Positions 17,441-27,380 of a stretch of DNA of 64,000 nt are shown piece after piece. The stretch comes from Flavobacterium fragile (lineage in GTDB: Bacteria > Bacteroidota > Bacteroidia > Flavobacteriales > Flavobacteriaceae): the NCBI RefSeq assembly GCF_023634865.1, contig NZ_JAMLJN010000011.1, forward strand, positions 16,434 to 80,433, in the 5' to 3' direction. Every line of letters starts with the position of its first letter. Position 1 is the first letter of the stretch. A program made the translations under genes and the position numbers. The notes under the pieces were generated by a model. It did no database searches, was not told where the DNA came from, and was given only the letters and a program-made list of their open reading frames with translations.

Positions 17441-18691
17441 ATGGCTTATTTATTTACGTCAGAATCAGTGAGTGAAGGACATCCTGACAAAGTTGCGGAT
17501 CAAATTTCAGACGCATTAATTGATAACTTTTTAGCATTTGACCCTGAGTCAAAAGTAGCTTGTGAAACTTTAGTAACTACAGGTCAGGTAATTTTAGCTG
17601 GGGAAGTTAAATCAAACACGTATTTAGATGTACAAACTATCGCAAGAGATGTAATCAAGAAAATTGGTTACACGAAAAGCGAATATATGTTCGAAGCAAA
17701 TTCTTGTGGAGTTTTATCTGCAATTCACGAACAATCTGCTGATATTAACCAAGGAGTGGATAGAGCTAGCAAAGAAGAGCAAGGTGCAGGTGACCAAGGA
17801 ATGATGTTTGGTTACGCCACGAATGAAACTGCTGAGTTCATGCCTTTAGCATTGAAATTATCACACCAAATTCTTCAAGAATTAGCGGATTTAAGAAGAG
17901 AGAATAAAGAAATCACTTACTTACGTCCGGATGCGAAATCTCAGGTTACTTTAGAATATTCTGATGATAACAAACCGGTTCGAATTGATGCTATTGTAGT
18001 TTCAACTCAACATGATGATTTTGCTGATGAACCAACGATGTTGGCTAAAATCAAAAAAGATATCATTGAAATTTTGATTCCAAGAGTGATTGCTAAAAAT
18101 CCTCAATACGCTCATTTATTTAATGATGCAATTAAATATCACATTAACCCAACAGGAAAATTCGTAATTGGAGGACCTCACGGAGACACTGGTTTAACAG
18201 GAAGAAAAATTATCGTAGATACTTACGGTGGAAAAGGAGCTCACGGTGGTGGTGCTTTCTCTGGAAAAGACCCTTCTAAAGTAGACCGTTCGGCTGCTTA
18301 TGCAACACGTCATATTGCTAAAAATTTAGTGGCTGCTGGTGTAGCTGACGAAATTTTAGTGCAAGTTTCTTACGCAATTGGAGTTGCTGAACCAACATCA
18401 ATCAACGTAAACACTTACGGAACTGCAAAAGTGAATTTAACTGACGGAGAAATTAGTAAAGTAGTTGAAGGTATTTTCGACATGCGTCCGTACTTTATTG
18501 AACAACGTTTGAAATTAAGAAATCCGATTTACAGTGAAACTGCTGCTTATGGACACATGGGAAGAACACCAGAAGTCGTGACTAAAACGTTTACGGCTCC
18601 AGGTGGAGAATCTAAAACATTAACTGTAGAATTATTTACTTGGGAAAAATTAGATTTTGTAGATCAAGTAAAAGCTGCTTTTAAATTATAA
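17441..18691 (+). CDS. metK: S-adenosylmethionine synthetase
   Basis: A 416-residue enzyme making SAM from methionine and [19 protein letters not shown] near residue 13, [12 protein letters not shown] near 114 and [18 protein letters not shown] near 260 are the three family signatures. It is somewhat longer than the E. coli protein, mainly through surface insertions such as the ADLRRENKE region. Transcription is likely controlled by the SAM-II-like element; a strong hairpin terminator follows. Confidence 0.98.
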   Translation: MAYLFTSESVSEGHPDKVADQISDALIDNFLAFDPESKVACETLVTTGQVILAGEVKSNTYLDVQTIARDVIKKIGYTKSEYMFEANSCGVLSAIHEQSADINQGVDRASKEEQGAGDQGMMFGYATNETAEFMPLALKLSHQILQELADLRRENKEITYLRPDAKSQVTLEYSDDNKPVRIDAIVVSTQHDDFADEPTMLAKIKKDIIEILIPRVIAKNPQYAHLFNDAIKYHINPTGKFVIGGPHGDTGLTGRKIIVDTYGGKGAHGGGAFSGKDPSKVDRSAAYATRHIAKNLVAAGVADEILVQVSYAIGVAEPTSINVNTYGTAKVNLTDGEISKVVEGIFDMRPYFIEQRLKLRNPIYSETAAYGHMGRTPEVVTKTFTAPGGESKTLTVELFTWEKLDFVDQVKAAFKL

Positions 18692-18711
18692 TAAATTATT
18701 AGTTGTAAAAA

Positions 18712-18737
18712 AGCCTGACTTAAGTCAGGCTTTTTTT
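18712..18737. terminator. bidirectional terminator
   Basis: Perfect 20-base palindrome AGCCTGACTTAAGTCAGGCT flanked by A- and T-runs, between the convergent metK and the beta-barrel gene. Confidence 0.92.
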
Positions 18738-18742
18738 ATGGA

Positions 18743-21487
18743 TTATAAAGTGTACTTTAAACCTAAAATTATAAACCTTGGTTGTACTCTGTAACTCGAA
18801 AAGCTACTAGCTCCTCCTAATTGATTAAAACTGTTTGTATCAAGAGATCTGGTTTCAAGTAAATTAGTACCCGATAATCTCCACTCCCATTTACTGTCTT
18901 TCTTTTGATACATCAAACTAGCCGTTAAGAAATCATACTCACTATCAATTGTCTTGGATTTATTTCTATTATGAAAATAGGAATATTCAGAAACAAAAGA
19001 AAAAGCATTTAAGAAATAATATTCTAACGTTACCGTTGGACTATCCACATAAATTACATCCGAAAAATTATCATTTATAGAGAAATTATACCCTAATGTT
19101 AAGTTTGGTAACTTCTTATAATTGGTTGAAAAACTCAAATTATAATTCTGTGAATACGATTCGATAGTTTGGATTTCCGATGGATTATTATTTGGATTAG
19201 CATCAGCATCTGGATACACCCTAATATTATTAAACTTAGACCAATTGAAACCTGCTCTAAAATTTGCTTTGTAATAACGAGCAAACGAACGTCCATAATT
19301 TCCACTTGCCGAGAAAGTTTCATCTGGAAAATTAGAATTAATATTCTCAGAAGAAGAAATTTGATTCACGCCAAATAATAAAGCTCTATTTTTAATTGCA
19401 TCTACTTGTCTTGTATAAGAAATATTGGCAAAAATATTCTCAAAATTAAACATGTTGTACTTAAAATAACGTAGCGAATGTACTTGAGAGGTAGAGTTTT
19501 CTAACATTCTATTTCCACTAAATAAACTATTATAGTTTGAAAACACATAACCTTGAGCCAATTTATTAATGTCTGTAAAATTGTTAGTTAACGAATAATT
19601 ATACGTTAATGTTTCCGACTTCTTAATTTGCCACATTGCATAAAAATCAGGTAAAATTCTGTTAAATGATTGTTTATTTGAAGACGCTAATTGCTCATCA
19701 TTCATATTAAATTGATGTACGCTAAATCCGGGATTAAAAGTAAACTCCCCTAACAAAAACTTATAGTGAACTCCCAAAAAGACATCGTTAAAAGTATAAT
19801 TCACATCATTGATTGTCGTAGCATCAGTTAAATTATTTTGAGTTCCATTGTTTAGCAACTGAAAAATTGATGAATCAAAATTTTGATAAGAATACGTATT
19901 CCCTAATGTCAAATTGATATTACTTTTTGGTGTTACCATATAATAATAATCAAACTTGGCATCTAATTTATTGGTTTGTACAAAGCGCTTCTGAGTGACA
20001 TCATCCCTAACTCCAGATCCTTCATCCACATACCCTGTTAATAATGGCGAAAAAGGCAAGGTCTCTAAGTTGGCATTATAAAAAGGATCTTCTTTTTGAT
20101 ACAAATGTTGCATTTCGTAGGCAAAAATATGCTTGTCATTTAGGGTATAATAATAATTCAAATTTTGATTTATCGAAAAAGGATTCTGTCTCTTACCAGT
20201 GTAAACATCAGAAAGCAAACTAGAAAAAAGGCTAGTATTTTCTTTTTGATCGGATAATTTAATTAAGGCATCATAATCGATATGTTTCTTTTCTGAAGGC
20301 ACATAACTCGAACTCAATTTAAATAAAACTTGATCGCTTTTTTGTCTAGTAAAATCTTCACGTGTTTCAGTAATTGTTTGTGTGCTACCATCAGGAAGAT
20401 TATCAACACGATTAGAAATTGTACGATTTTCTATTTCGGTTTTATTTCCTAGTAATATACCAAAACCACTTAAAGTCCATGCTTTTGATGGATTAAAACT
20501 AAAGTTTGCAGCTCCAAATTTAGTCTCGATATTAGCAGCTTGATTATTTCGAAGCCCCATAATCCCTAAATCGTTAGAAGCTACATTAAACGAAGAGCCT
20601 CCTTTACGCATCATATTTCGAAATCCGCCAGTAAACTTGAAATAATCCTGAGCTGTAAGCGGTAATTCTCCAATATTATTAACGTTAGCAATTACATTTA
20701 AACTGTATTTGGGATTATAATAAAACAATTTAGGATTTACAATATACCTAGAATCACCCGTTCCCAGTCCAATACCAACATTCATATCTCCAAACCAAAA
20801 ATTCTTTTTCCCTTCTTTTAATTTAATGTTTATTGCTACATTTTCTTCATTATTTTCAAGTCCTTTTAAATTAGAAACTTCATTGTAATTTCTTAAAACC
20901 TGAATTTTATCCAATGCATCAGCAGGGATATTTTTTGTTGCTAATTTTGTATCACCATCAAAAAAGTCTTTCCCTTCCACCATTACTTTCTGAACCTTCT
21001 TTCCTTCCACTTCAATTTCACCATCTTTATTAACCTCTACACCAGGAAGTTTTTTAAGCACATCTTCTAATTTTCTTTCAGTACCATTTGTAAAAGAATC
21101 CGAATTGTAAATAATGGTATCTCCAGAAACTGTAACAGGCATTTCATAAACAATTTCGACTTCTTTTAATTGCGTTCCTTCTTTTAAAACCACAGGAAAA
21201 TTCATGTTAGTAGTTCCTGTAGTTATTGATTTCTCAAAAGTTTGAAAACCTATATAACTAACTTTTAGGGTATATTCAGTGCTTGCTTTTAAATTTAAAG
21301 CATATTTTCCTGTTTCATTTGTAATTGCATAAGCATCCATAGCTTTTGTTTGTTTATTAATAGCCATAATATTAGCCATTTCTAAACCTACACCAGCTGT
21401 ATCTTTAACAGTACCTTCAAAACGAATGTTTTGAGAAAAGGTACTCGTTGAGAGTACCATTATTAAGAGAAAGAATATTTTTTTCAT
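18743..21487 (-). CDS. outer-membrane beta-barrel protein with carboxypeptidase-like N-domain
   Basis: Start at the ATG of MKKIFFLL (914 residues). A signal peptide (about 1-18) is followed by a carboxypeptidase-regulatory-like beta sandwich (FEGTVKDTAGVGLEMANIM, GYAL/VSYIGF repeats to about 100), a plug-like region (LEDVLKKLPGVEV) and a long TonB-receptor-like barrel ending in YTL with terminal aromatic pattern. It belongs to the OMP_b-brl_3 type of Bacteroidota. The GLPGLI gene lies 14 bases upstream in the same operon, a pairing seen repeatedly in flavobacteria. The substrate is unknown. Confidence 0.9.
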   Translation of the reverse strand: MKKIFFLLIMVLSTSTFSQNIRFEGTVKDTAGVGLEMANIMAINKQTKAMDAYAITNETGKYALNLKASTEYTLKVSYIGFQTFEKSITTGTTNMNFPVVLKEGTQLKEVEIVYEMPVTVSGDTIIYNSDSFTNGTERKLEDVLKKLPGVEVNKDGEIEVEGKKVQKVMVEGKDFFDGDTKLATKNIPADALDKIQVLRNYNEVSNLKGLENNEENVAINIKLKEGKKNFWFGDMNVGIGLGTGDSRYIVNPKLFYYNPKYSLNVIANVNNIGELPLTAQDYFKFTGGFRNMMRKGGSSFNVASNDLGIMGLRNNQAANIETKFGAANFSFNPSKAWTLSGFGILLGNKTEIENRTISNRVDNLPDGSTQTITETREDFTRQKSDQVLFKLSSSYVPSEKKHIDYDALIKLSDQKENTSLFSSLLSDVYTGKRQNPFSINQNLNYYYTLNDKHIFAYEMQHLYQKEDPFYNANLETLPFSPLLTGYVDEGSGVRDDVTQKRFVQTNKLDAKFDYYYMVTPKSNINLTLGNTYSYQNFDSSIFQLLNNGTQNNLTDATTINDVNYTFNDVFLGVHYKFLLGEFTFNPGFSVHQFNMNDEQLASSNKQSFNRILPDFYAMWQIKKSETLTYNYSLTNNFTDINKLAQGYVFSNYNSLFSGNRMLENSTSQVHSLRYFKYNMFNFENIFANISYTRQVDAIKNRALLFGVNQISSSENINSNFPDETFSASGNYGRSFARYYKANFRAGFNWSKFNNIRVYPDADANPNNNPSEIQTIESYSQNYNLSFSTNYKKLPNLTLGYNFSINDNFSDVIYVDSPTVTLEYYFLNAFSFVSEYSYFHNRNKSKTIDSEYDFLTASLMYQKKDSKWEWRLSGTNLLETRSLDTNSFNQLGGASSFSSYRVQPRFIILGLKYTL

Positions 21488-21501
21488 CTTCAATATTTAT
21501 A

Positions 21502-22410
21502 TTATCTACTCATTCTAAATTGCATACGATTACCGCTTCCTGGACCTGAATTCATTTCTCTCATCTCTTCCATCTTCTTTTTAATGGTTTCATCATATTC
21601 TTTTTGAGTAACCACTTTACCTTTTGTAGCTGGCTTAATCTCCACTTTTTCTTTAGAATTTAAAACCAATTTTGAACATAAAATAACCGTTTTACCATCA
21701 TTAACCTCTAAAATTAATCCTGGCAATCCCCAATAATTTTCTGGGCCTTGATTAACCGGAATTTCTGGACAATACCATGCAGTAATCGTATTTTCTTTTG
21801 GCAATTCCCAATCGTCTGTAAAATTAGTTTTCTTAGCTTTTGCAGTATCTTTTATAGTTTCAGACTTTTTTTCGTCTTCCTTGTTCTCATTATTTCTATT
21901 TCTGAATCTAAAATTTCTAAAATCCGACTCGCTAACTTTTACTACTGCAGTAGCTTTAAAACAAGTGTAATTTCCAATTTGTTTTGATTCTCCTTCTAAC
22001 TTCCAATTGTATTTTGGAAGAGAATCCTTAATTAAAAATTCTTTTCCAAAAATTTCTTTGTCTACTATATATTGTTTGTCTTTGGCATTTTTATAAAAAG
22101 TTCCTCCGCCTCCCATCATAGACATCATCATTCTTCCCCCACCTTGTTGGCCAGGAGCATCTAACTTTTCTTCTTCTTTGTAAATTGAAGCTGTTTTATC
22201 AAAATTTAAAACAAATGTTTTCTCAAACATTTTTTTCATTCGCTCTTCCATTTGCTTTTGCATTTCAGGAGTTATCTCGCGATTACCGCTTATTCCTCTC
22301 ATAAAATCTGCAGTACTTGTTTTAGATTCATAAACTGCCACGCCTTGAAAATTCTGAGCATTTATAAATCCCGAAAACATTAAAATTGAAGCAACTATAA
22401 TTTTTTTCAT
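21502..22410 (-). CDS. GLPGLI family protein
   Basis: Start at MKKIIVAS (302 residues) because this ATG precedes a clean signal peptide cleaved near INAQ. GLPGLILEVNDG near residue 226 is the defining family motif, preceded by AWYCPEIPVNQGPENYWG. A Met/Gly-rich stretch (GGGRMMMSMMGGGG) lies near residue 90 and a Met/Arg-rich tail at the end. The protein is exported, probably periplasmic, and is the first gene of an operon with the beta-barrel protein. Function unknown. Confidence 0.92.
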   Translation of the reverse strand: MKKIIVASILMFSGFINAQNFQGVAVYESKTSTADFMRGISGNREITPEMQKQMEERMKKMFEKTFVLNFDKTASIYKEEEKLDAPGQQGGGRMMMSMMGGGGTFYKNAKDKQYIVDKEIFGKEFLIKDSLPKYNWKLEGESKQIGNYTCFKATAVVKVSESDFRNFRFRNRNNENKEDEKKSETIKDTAKAKKTNFTDDWELPKENTITAWYCPEIPVNQGPENYWGLPGLILEVNDGKTVILCSKLVLNSKEKVEIKPATKGKVVTQKEYDETIKKKMEEMREMNSGPGSGNRMQFRMSR

Positions 22411-22532
22411 ATTATTGATTTGATAATTAGATATCATTTAGACTCACAAAAGTATTATTTGTTACACATCTTAAAATTATTAACCATTTAATGTAGTATA
22501 TTAGGACCCTAATATTCAGTTTAAGTTTAACA

Positions 22533-23330
22533 ATGCTTATAAAAAGGAATCTATTTCTAATAACTTTTAGTTTGTTGTTCTATTCTTTAATAGCACAAGA
22601 ATTTCATACTGCTTCAAAAATTAATAGTTTTACAATTAAAGCTGATACTTTTTTAGGATTTGATAACCAAAAAAACTACTACAGTTTAAATAATAATACT
22701 TTATCTAAAACTAATGGAAAAACTACTTACCAATACAACAATTTAGCCTTAGGAAAAATTACAAACGTAGATTTTCAAAATCCATTACAACTTGTTGTAT
22801 TTTACAAAACTTTCAATACCGTTGTACTTTTAGACAACCAGCTTAACGAAATAAAAAAAATCAATTTCAATTCAAAATCAGTTCCCATAACATTGGAAGC
22901 TGTAGCTTTATCTTCTCAGAATCAAATTTGGGTTTATGATAGTGTGACTTCTAAAATTGGTTTGTATAATATTAACTCAGAAACTTTTAAGTGGATTTCA
23001 ACTGTGTTAGAAAATCCAATATTATCTTATGAATCGGATTACACTCATTTTTATTGGACTGATTTAAAATTGAATCTATATCGTATTTCTATTTATGGAA
23101 CCATAGAAAAATTAGGTAATTTACCCAATTACGACGCCATCCAACTAACAAAAAATGGAAATTCATTGTATGTTTTAGATAATAAAATGTATTATTATAA
23201 TCTTATTACAAAGAGTAGCAGTAAAATAAAAATTGATGAAAAAATCATATCGAATTTTTTCTTTAAAGATGGAATTTTGTCTATTTTTACCCAAAATGAA
23301 ATTACTAATTACAAAATAATTTTACCATAA
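22533..23330 (+). CDS. hypothetical secreted protein, possible beta-propeller
   Basis: A 265-residue protein with an N-terminal signal (LFLITFSLLFYSLIAQ). The rest is made of repeated beta-rich segments with patterns such as QIWVYDSVTSKIGLYN and NSLYVLDNKMYYYNL, suggesting a small propeller-like fold. I cannot name a family. Its TAA overlaps the ATG of the deoxynucleoside kinase by one base, so the two are translationally coupled although one product is exported and the other cytoplasmic. Confidence 0.78.
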   Translation: MLIKRNLFLITFSLLFYSLIAQEFHTASKINSFTIKADTFLGFDNQKNYYSLNNNTLSKTNGKTTYQYNNLALGKITNVDFQNPLQLVVFYKTFNTVVLLDNQLNEIKKINFNSKSVPITLEAVALSSQNQIWVYDSVTSKIGLYNINSETFKWISTVLENPILSYESDYTHFYWTDLKLNLYRISIYGTIEKLGNLPNYDAIQLTKNGNSLYVLDNKMYYYNLITKSSSKIKIDEKIISNFFFKDGILSIFTQNEITNYKIILP

Positions 23331-23944
23331 TGCACATAGCAGTAGCAGGAAATATTGGCGCAGGAAAAACGACATTAACTCGATTATTAGCGAAACATTT
23401 TAAATGGGAACCGCACTTTGAAGATGTGGTAGATAATCCTTATTTAGATGATTTTTACCATCAAATGGAACGTTGGAGTTTTAATTTACAAATCTATTTC
23501 TTAAACAGTCGTTTTCGTCAAGTATTGCAAATTCGCGAAAGCGGTAAAAATATTATTCAAGACCGAACCATTTATGAAGATGCTCATATTTTTGCACCCA
23601 ATCTTCACGCTATGGGATTAATGTCGAATCGTGATTATAACAATTACACTTCCCTTTTCGAATTGATGGAGAGTTTGGTGGGTTCGCCTGATTTGTTGAT
23701 TTATTTAAGAAGTTCTATTCCAAATTTAGTAAGCCAAATTCACAAAAGAGGGAGAGATTACGAAAACTCCATTTCGATTGATTATTTAAGTCGTTTAAAC
23801 GAACGCTATGAAGCTTGGATTCAAACCTACAACAAAGGAAAACTAGTAATTATTGATGTTGACAATATTGATTTTGTGAACAATCCAGAAGATTTAGGAA
23901 TGATTATCAACCGAATTGATGCCGAATTAAACGGATTATTTTAA
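23330..23944 (+). CDS. deoxynucleoside kinase (dAdo/dGuo kinase type)
   Basis: A 204-residue P-loop kinase. GNIGAGKTT (residues 7-15) is the nucleotide loop. FEDVVDNPYLDDFY, the QDRTIYEDAHIF segment near residue 83 and the arginine-rich lid KRGRDYE near residue 145 match the bacterial dGK/dAK group. It phosphorylates purine (possibly pyrimidine) deoxynucleosides for dNTP salvage; specificity is not readable. A hairpin terminator follows. Confidence 0.93.
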   Translation: MHIAVAGNIGAGKTTLTRLLAKHFKWEPHFEDVVDNPYLDDFYHQMERWSFNLQIYFLNSRFRQVLQIRESGKNIIQDRTIYEDAHIFAPNLHAMGLMSNRDYNNYTSLFELMESLVGSPDLLIYLRSSIPNLVSQIHKRGRDYENSISIDYLSRLNERYEAWIQTYNKGKLVIIDVDNIDFVNNPEDLGMIINRIDAELNGLF

Positions 23945-23947
23945 AAC

Positions 23948-23976
23948 AAAAAGCCTCACAATGTGAGGCTTTTCTT
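23948..23976. terminator. bidirectional terminator
   Basis: AAAAGCCTCAC and GTGAGGCTTTT arms with a short loop, between the convergent kinase and membrane pyrophosphatase genes. Confidence 0.88.
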
Positions 23977-23990
23977 TTAATTATTTTGAA

Positions 23991-26570
23991 TTATTTTCCA
24001 AGTTCAGCAACTTTTGCATCAACTTCAATTTCAGATCCTTCGAAAACTTTTTCTTCTTTTACTTCTTTGCCATCCACCATTTTAGTTAAAGTAACGGTTG
24101 CTTTCATTTTTCCATTAGCTTCTTTTTCTTTTTTAACATCCATGTTGATGATTTCTTGGTGATCTCCGTGATTGCAATTTGATCCGTGAACGTGTGCTGC
24201 ATCTCCGATGTATTTTCCGTTTTCATCGTATTGAGACATGCATTTGTCTTTGCATTCTTGAGAGCAACCATTCTCCTCACACATTTTAGCGCATTCTTCT
24301 TTTGTCATAGTTGCACATTTTGATAAATCGCATTTTCCTTCGTGGCAAACTTCTTTTTTATCTTTTGAACAACATGCTCCATTTTCAGTTGTAGCACCAT
24401 GACCTCCTAAAATTGGAGCAATTACTAAACCAATTAAACATGTTAACTTGATTAAAATATTCATCGATGGACCAGAAGTATCTTTAAATGGATCTCCAAC
24501 TGTATCTCCAGTTACCGCAGCTTTATGCGCATCCGAACCTTTGTAGGTCATTTCACCGCTGATTTCAACTCCAGCTTCAAAAGATTTTTTAGCGTTATCC
24601 CAAGCCCCACCAGCATTGTTTTGGAACACTGCCCAAAGTACACCTGAAACCGTCACTCCCGCCATATAACCACCTAACATTTCGGCAATTAATTGATTAT
24701 TATCTCCATAGACTAATTTTCCTAACAATACTATTGCAATTGGGAAACCAATCGTTAAGATTCCTGGCAACATCATTTCGCGTAAAGCGGCTTTTGTAGA
24801 AATTTCAACACATTTTCCGTATTCTGGTTTACCAGTTCCTTCCATAATTCCTGGAATATCTTTGAACTGACGACGTACTTCATACACCATGTCCATTGCT
24901 GCTTTTCCAACAGAGTTCATTGCTAATGCAGAGAACACTACAGGAATCATGCCTCCAATAAATAACATGGCTAATACTGGTGCCTTGAAAATGTTGATTC
25001 CATCAATTCCAGTAAACGTTACATACGCAGCAAATAAAGCTAACGAAGTTAATGCAGCAGAAGCAATGGCGAAACCTTTTCCTGTTGCAGCGGTTGTATT
25101 TCCTACTGAATCTAAAATATCGGTTCTTGTACGAACTTCTTTTGGTAATTCACTCATTTCTGCGATTCCTCCAGCGTTATCAGAAATTGGCCCAAAAGCG
25201 TCGATTGCTAATTGCATTGCTGTTGTTGCCATCATTGCAGAAGCTGCCAAAGCAACACCGTAAAATCCAGCTAAAGCATAAGAAGCCCAAATGGCACCTC
25301 CAAATAATAAAACAGTTGGGAAAGTTGAAATCATCCCCGTAGCTAAACCAGCTATTACGTTAGTTCCAGCTCCAGTTGATGATTTTTGTACGATTGCCAA
25401 TACTGGTTTTGTACCTAATCCTGTGTAATATTCTGTTACTGATGAAATTGCTCCACCCACAAATAAACCTACAATAGTAGCATAAAAAACACGAATAGAA
25501 GCAATTTCTTTATCACCTTCACCATAGAAGTTTAATGTTAATACTTCAGGCAACATGAAGTCTACTAAGAAATAACAAGAAATTAAAGTTAAAACGATAG
25601 AAACCCAGTTTCCAATATTTAATGCTTTTTGAACTTGCGCTTCTTTAGCATCGTCGCTTGAAATTTTAACTAACATGGTTCCAATGATAGAAAATAAAAT
25701 TCCGAAACCAGCGATTGCCATTGGTAATAAAATGGGTCCGATTCCTCCAAAAGCGTCCTCGATTTTACCCCCCATATCTTTAATTACGTAATTTCCTAAA
25801 ACCATTGCCGCTAAAACTGTTGCTACATACGAACCGAATAAATCGGCACCCATACCCGCAACGTCACCTACGTTATCACCTACGTTATCTGCAATAGTAG
25901 CAGGATTACGAGGATCATCCTCTGGAATACCTGCTTCTACTTTTCCTACTAAGTCCGCACCTACGTCGGCAGCTTTAGTATAAATACCACCACCTACACG
26001 AGCGAATAAAGCGATAGATTCCGCTCCAAGAGAAAATCCAGCTAATGTTTCAAGAACGATAGTCATATCTTCTGTTGAAGTCCATTCTCCATTCATGAAA
26101 ATTCTAAAGAAAATAATAAAAAAACCAGTTAATCCTAAAACGGCTAAACCTGCCACACCCAATCCCATTACAGTTCCACCACCAAAAGACACTTTTAATG
26201 CTTGTGGTAAACTTGAACGAGCGGCTTGTGTTGTACGAACATTAGTTTTTGTCGCGATTTTCATTCCAATATTTCCAGCATAAGCTGAAAAAATTGCTCC
26301 GAAAATAAATGCAATTACGATTAACCAATGGGTTGTTGGAACTATGAATGAAATTCCGGCAAGAACCACACTCGCTCCAAGAACAAAAAAAGTTAATAAT
26401 TTATACTCTGCTTTTAAAAATGCTAAGGCTCCTTCGTAGATGTAATCTGAAATTTCTTTCATTTTACCATCACCCGCATCTTGTCTAAGAACCCAAGTGC
26501 GTTTGGCTAACATAAAAGCTAAACCTAATAGTGCCATGACTATAGGTACATAGATCATCATTGATTCCAT
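23991..26570 (-). CDS. hppA: membrane-bound ion-pumping pyrophosphatase with Cys-rich C-terminal extension
   Basis: Start at the ATG giving MESMMIYV (859 residues). PPi hydrolysis drives Na+ or H+ export across the inner membrane. The acidic active-site block [11 protein letters not shown] and [12 protein letters not shown] lies near residue 215. [10 protein letters not shown] has Ala where K+-independent enzymes have Lys, so it is K+-dependent. After the last helix ([12 protein letters not shown]) comes an extra tail of about 138 residues with a dozen cysteines, several in CxxxC spacing, a His-containing patch ([12 protein letters not shown]) and a Lys/Glu-rich end. A soluble pyrophosphatase gene lies upstream. 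Confidence 0.95.
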   Translation of the reverse strand: MESMMIYVPIVMALLGLAFMLAKRTWVLRQDAGDGKMKEISDYIYEGALAFLKAEYKLLTFFVLGASVVLAGISFIVPTTHWLIVIAFIFGAIFSAYAGNIGMKIATKTNVRTTQAARSSLPQALKVSFGGGTVMGLGVAGLAVLGLTGFFIIFFRIFMNGEWTSTEDMTIVLETLAGFSLGAESIALFARVGGGIYTKAADVGADLVGKVEAGIPEDDPRNPATIADNVGDNVGDVAGMGADLFGSYVATVLAAMVLGNYVIKDMGGKIEDAFGGIGPILLPMAIAGFGILFSIIGTMLVKISSDDAKEAQVQKALNIGNWVSIVLTLISCYFLVDFMLPEVLTLNFYGEGDKEIASIRVFYATIVGLFVGGAISSVTEYYTGLGTKPVLAIVQKSSTGAGTNVIAGLATGMISTFPTVLLFGGAIWASYALAGFYGVALAASAMMATTAMQLAIDAFGPISDNAGGIAEMSELPKEVRTRTDILDSVGNTTAATGKGFAIASAALTSLALFAAYVTFTGIDGINIFKAPVLAMLFIGGMIPVVFSALAMNSVGKAAMDMVYEVRRQFKDIPGIMEGTGKPEYGKCVEISTKAALREMMLPGILTIGFPIAIVLLGKLVYGDNNQLIAEMLGGYMAGVTVSGVLWAVFQNNAGGAWDNAKKSFEAGVEISGEMTYKGSDAHKAAVTGDTVGDPFKDTSGPSMNILIKLTCLIGLVIAPILGGHGATTENGACCSKDKKEVCHEGKCDLSKCATMTKEECAKMCEENGCSQECKDKCMSQYDENGKYIGDAAHVHGSNCNHGDHQEIINMDVKKEKEANGKMKATVTLTKMVDGKEVKEEKVFEGSEIEVDAKVAELGK

Positions 26571-26629
26571 AAAATATAATTTAGTTTTAGTTTTTGTTAA
26601 TTTTATGGTAATATTAAGAAAATAAAACA

Positions 26630-26665
26630 AAAAAGACAATATTTCCATGAAAATATTGTCTTTTT
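26630..26665 (-). terminator. ppa terminator
   Basis: AAAAAGACAATATTT and AAATATTGTCTTTTT arms around a short loop, followed on the minus strand by T-rich DNA, 19 bases after the ppa stop. Confidence 0.85.
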
Positions 26666-26684
26666 ATTATTATGTTAAAAAAAA

Positions 26685-27215
26685 TTATTTAATACTAAAC
26701 AATCCTTCTGGTTTGTTTTCTAATTCTTCAAAACGCTTAGTACATTTAACTAAGATTTCTTTTGCTTCATTCACATCTCCCCAACCTTCAACATCTACTT
26801 TTTTGTGCTCTAAGTCTTTGTAAACTTGGAAAAAATGTTCGATTTCTTTAATTAAGTGGGGATTTACATCGCTTAAGTCGTTTAATTTATTCCAAATTGG
26901 ATCTGAAACGGGTACACAAATTACTTTTTCATCCGGACCTTTGTCGTCTGCCATGTGGAAAACACCGATTGGTTTTACTTCCATCACACAGCCTGGGAAT
27001 GTTGGTTCGTTGACTAACACTAAAACATCTAATGGGTCACCATCCAATGCTAATGTTTCTGGAATAAATCCGTAATCTGCAGGATACATCATTGAAGAAA
27101 ATAACATTCTGTCAAAACGCATTCTTTTTAATTCAAAATCGTACTCGTATTTGTTTCTACTTCCTCTTGGAATCTCAATCAATACATCAAATGTAGTAAT
27201 TTTATCTGCTGTCAT
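26685..27215 (-). CDS. ppa: inorganic pyrophosphatase (class I)
   Basis: A 176-residue soluble enzyme that hydrolyses PPi to two phosphates. IPRGSRNKYEYD near residue 14, YPADYGFIPETL near 44 and the signature DGDPLDVLV near 56 contain the metal and phosphate ligands. Size is normal. It has its own promoter and terminator, so it is not in an operon with the membrane pyrophosphatase downstream, but the neighbourhood suggests a shared role in PPi removal and energy recovery. Confidence 0.97.
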   Translation of the reverse strand: MTADKITTFDVLIEIPRGSRNKYEYDFELKRMRFDRMLFSSMMYPADYGFIPETLALDGDPLDVLVLVNEPTFPGCVMEVKPIGVFHMADDKGPDEKVICVPVSDPIWNKLNDLSDVNPHLIKEIEHFFQVYKDLEHKKVDVEGWGDVNEAKEILVKCTKRFEELENKPEGLFSIK

Positions 27216-27239
27216 TTTTCTTATATTTTAAAGCGGGTG

Positions 27240-27271
27240 CAAAGTTACCACTATAAAAAATCAGAAACAAA
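27240..27271 (-). promoter_or_regulatory. ppa promoter
   Basis: Minus-strand TAACTTTG (27247-27240) with TTTG (27271-27268), spacer 20 bp. Confidence 0.68.
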
Positions 27272-27380
27272 AGAGTTTTGCAAAAAAAATATAGATTTTA
27301 CAAAGATTTAATCTTAAGTCCATAAAAACTTTTTATCAATATTTAAAAACATAACTAAACATTTATCTATTGTAAACAGT

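Noticed and set aside
25052..25342. 96-codon plus-strand frame opposite the membrane pyrophosphatase
   Set aside because: It is Leu/Gln-biased in the way antisense frames of Ala-rich membrane proteins are; no start context.
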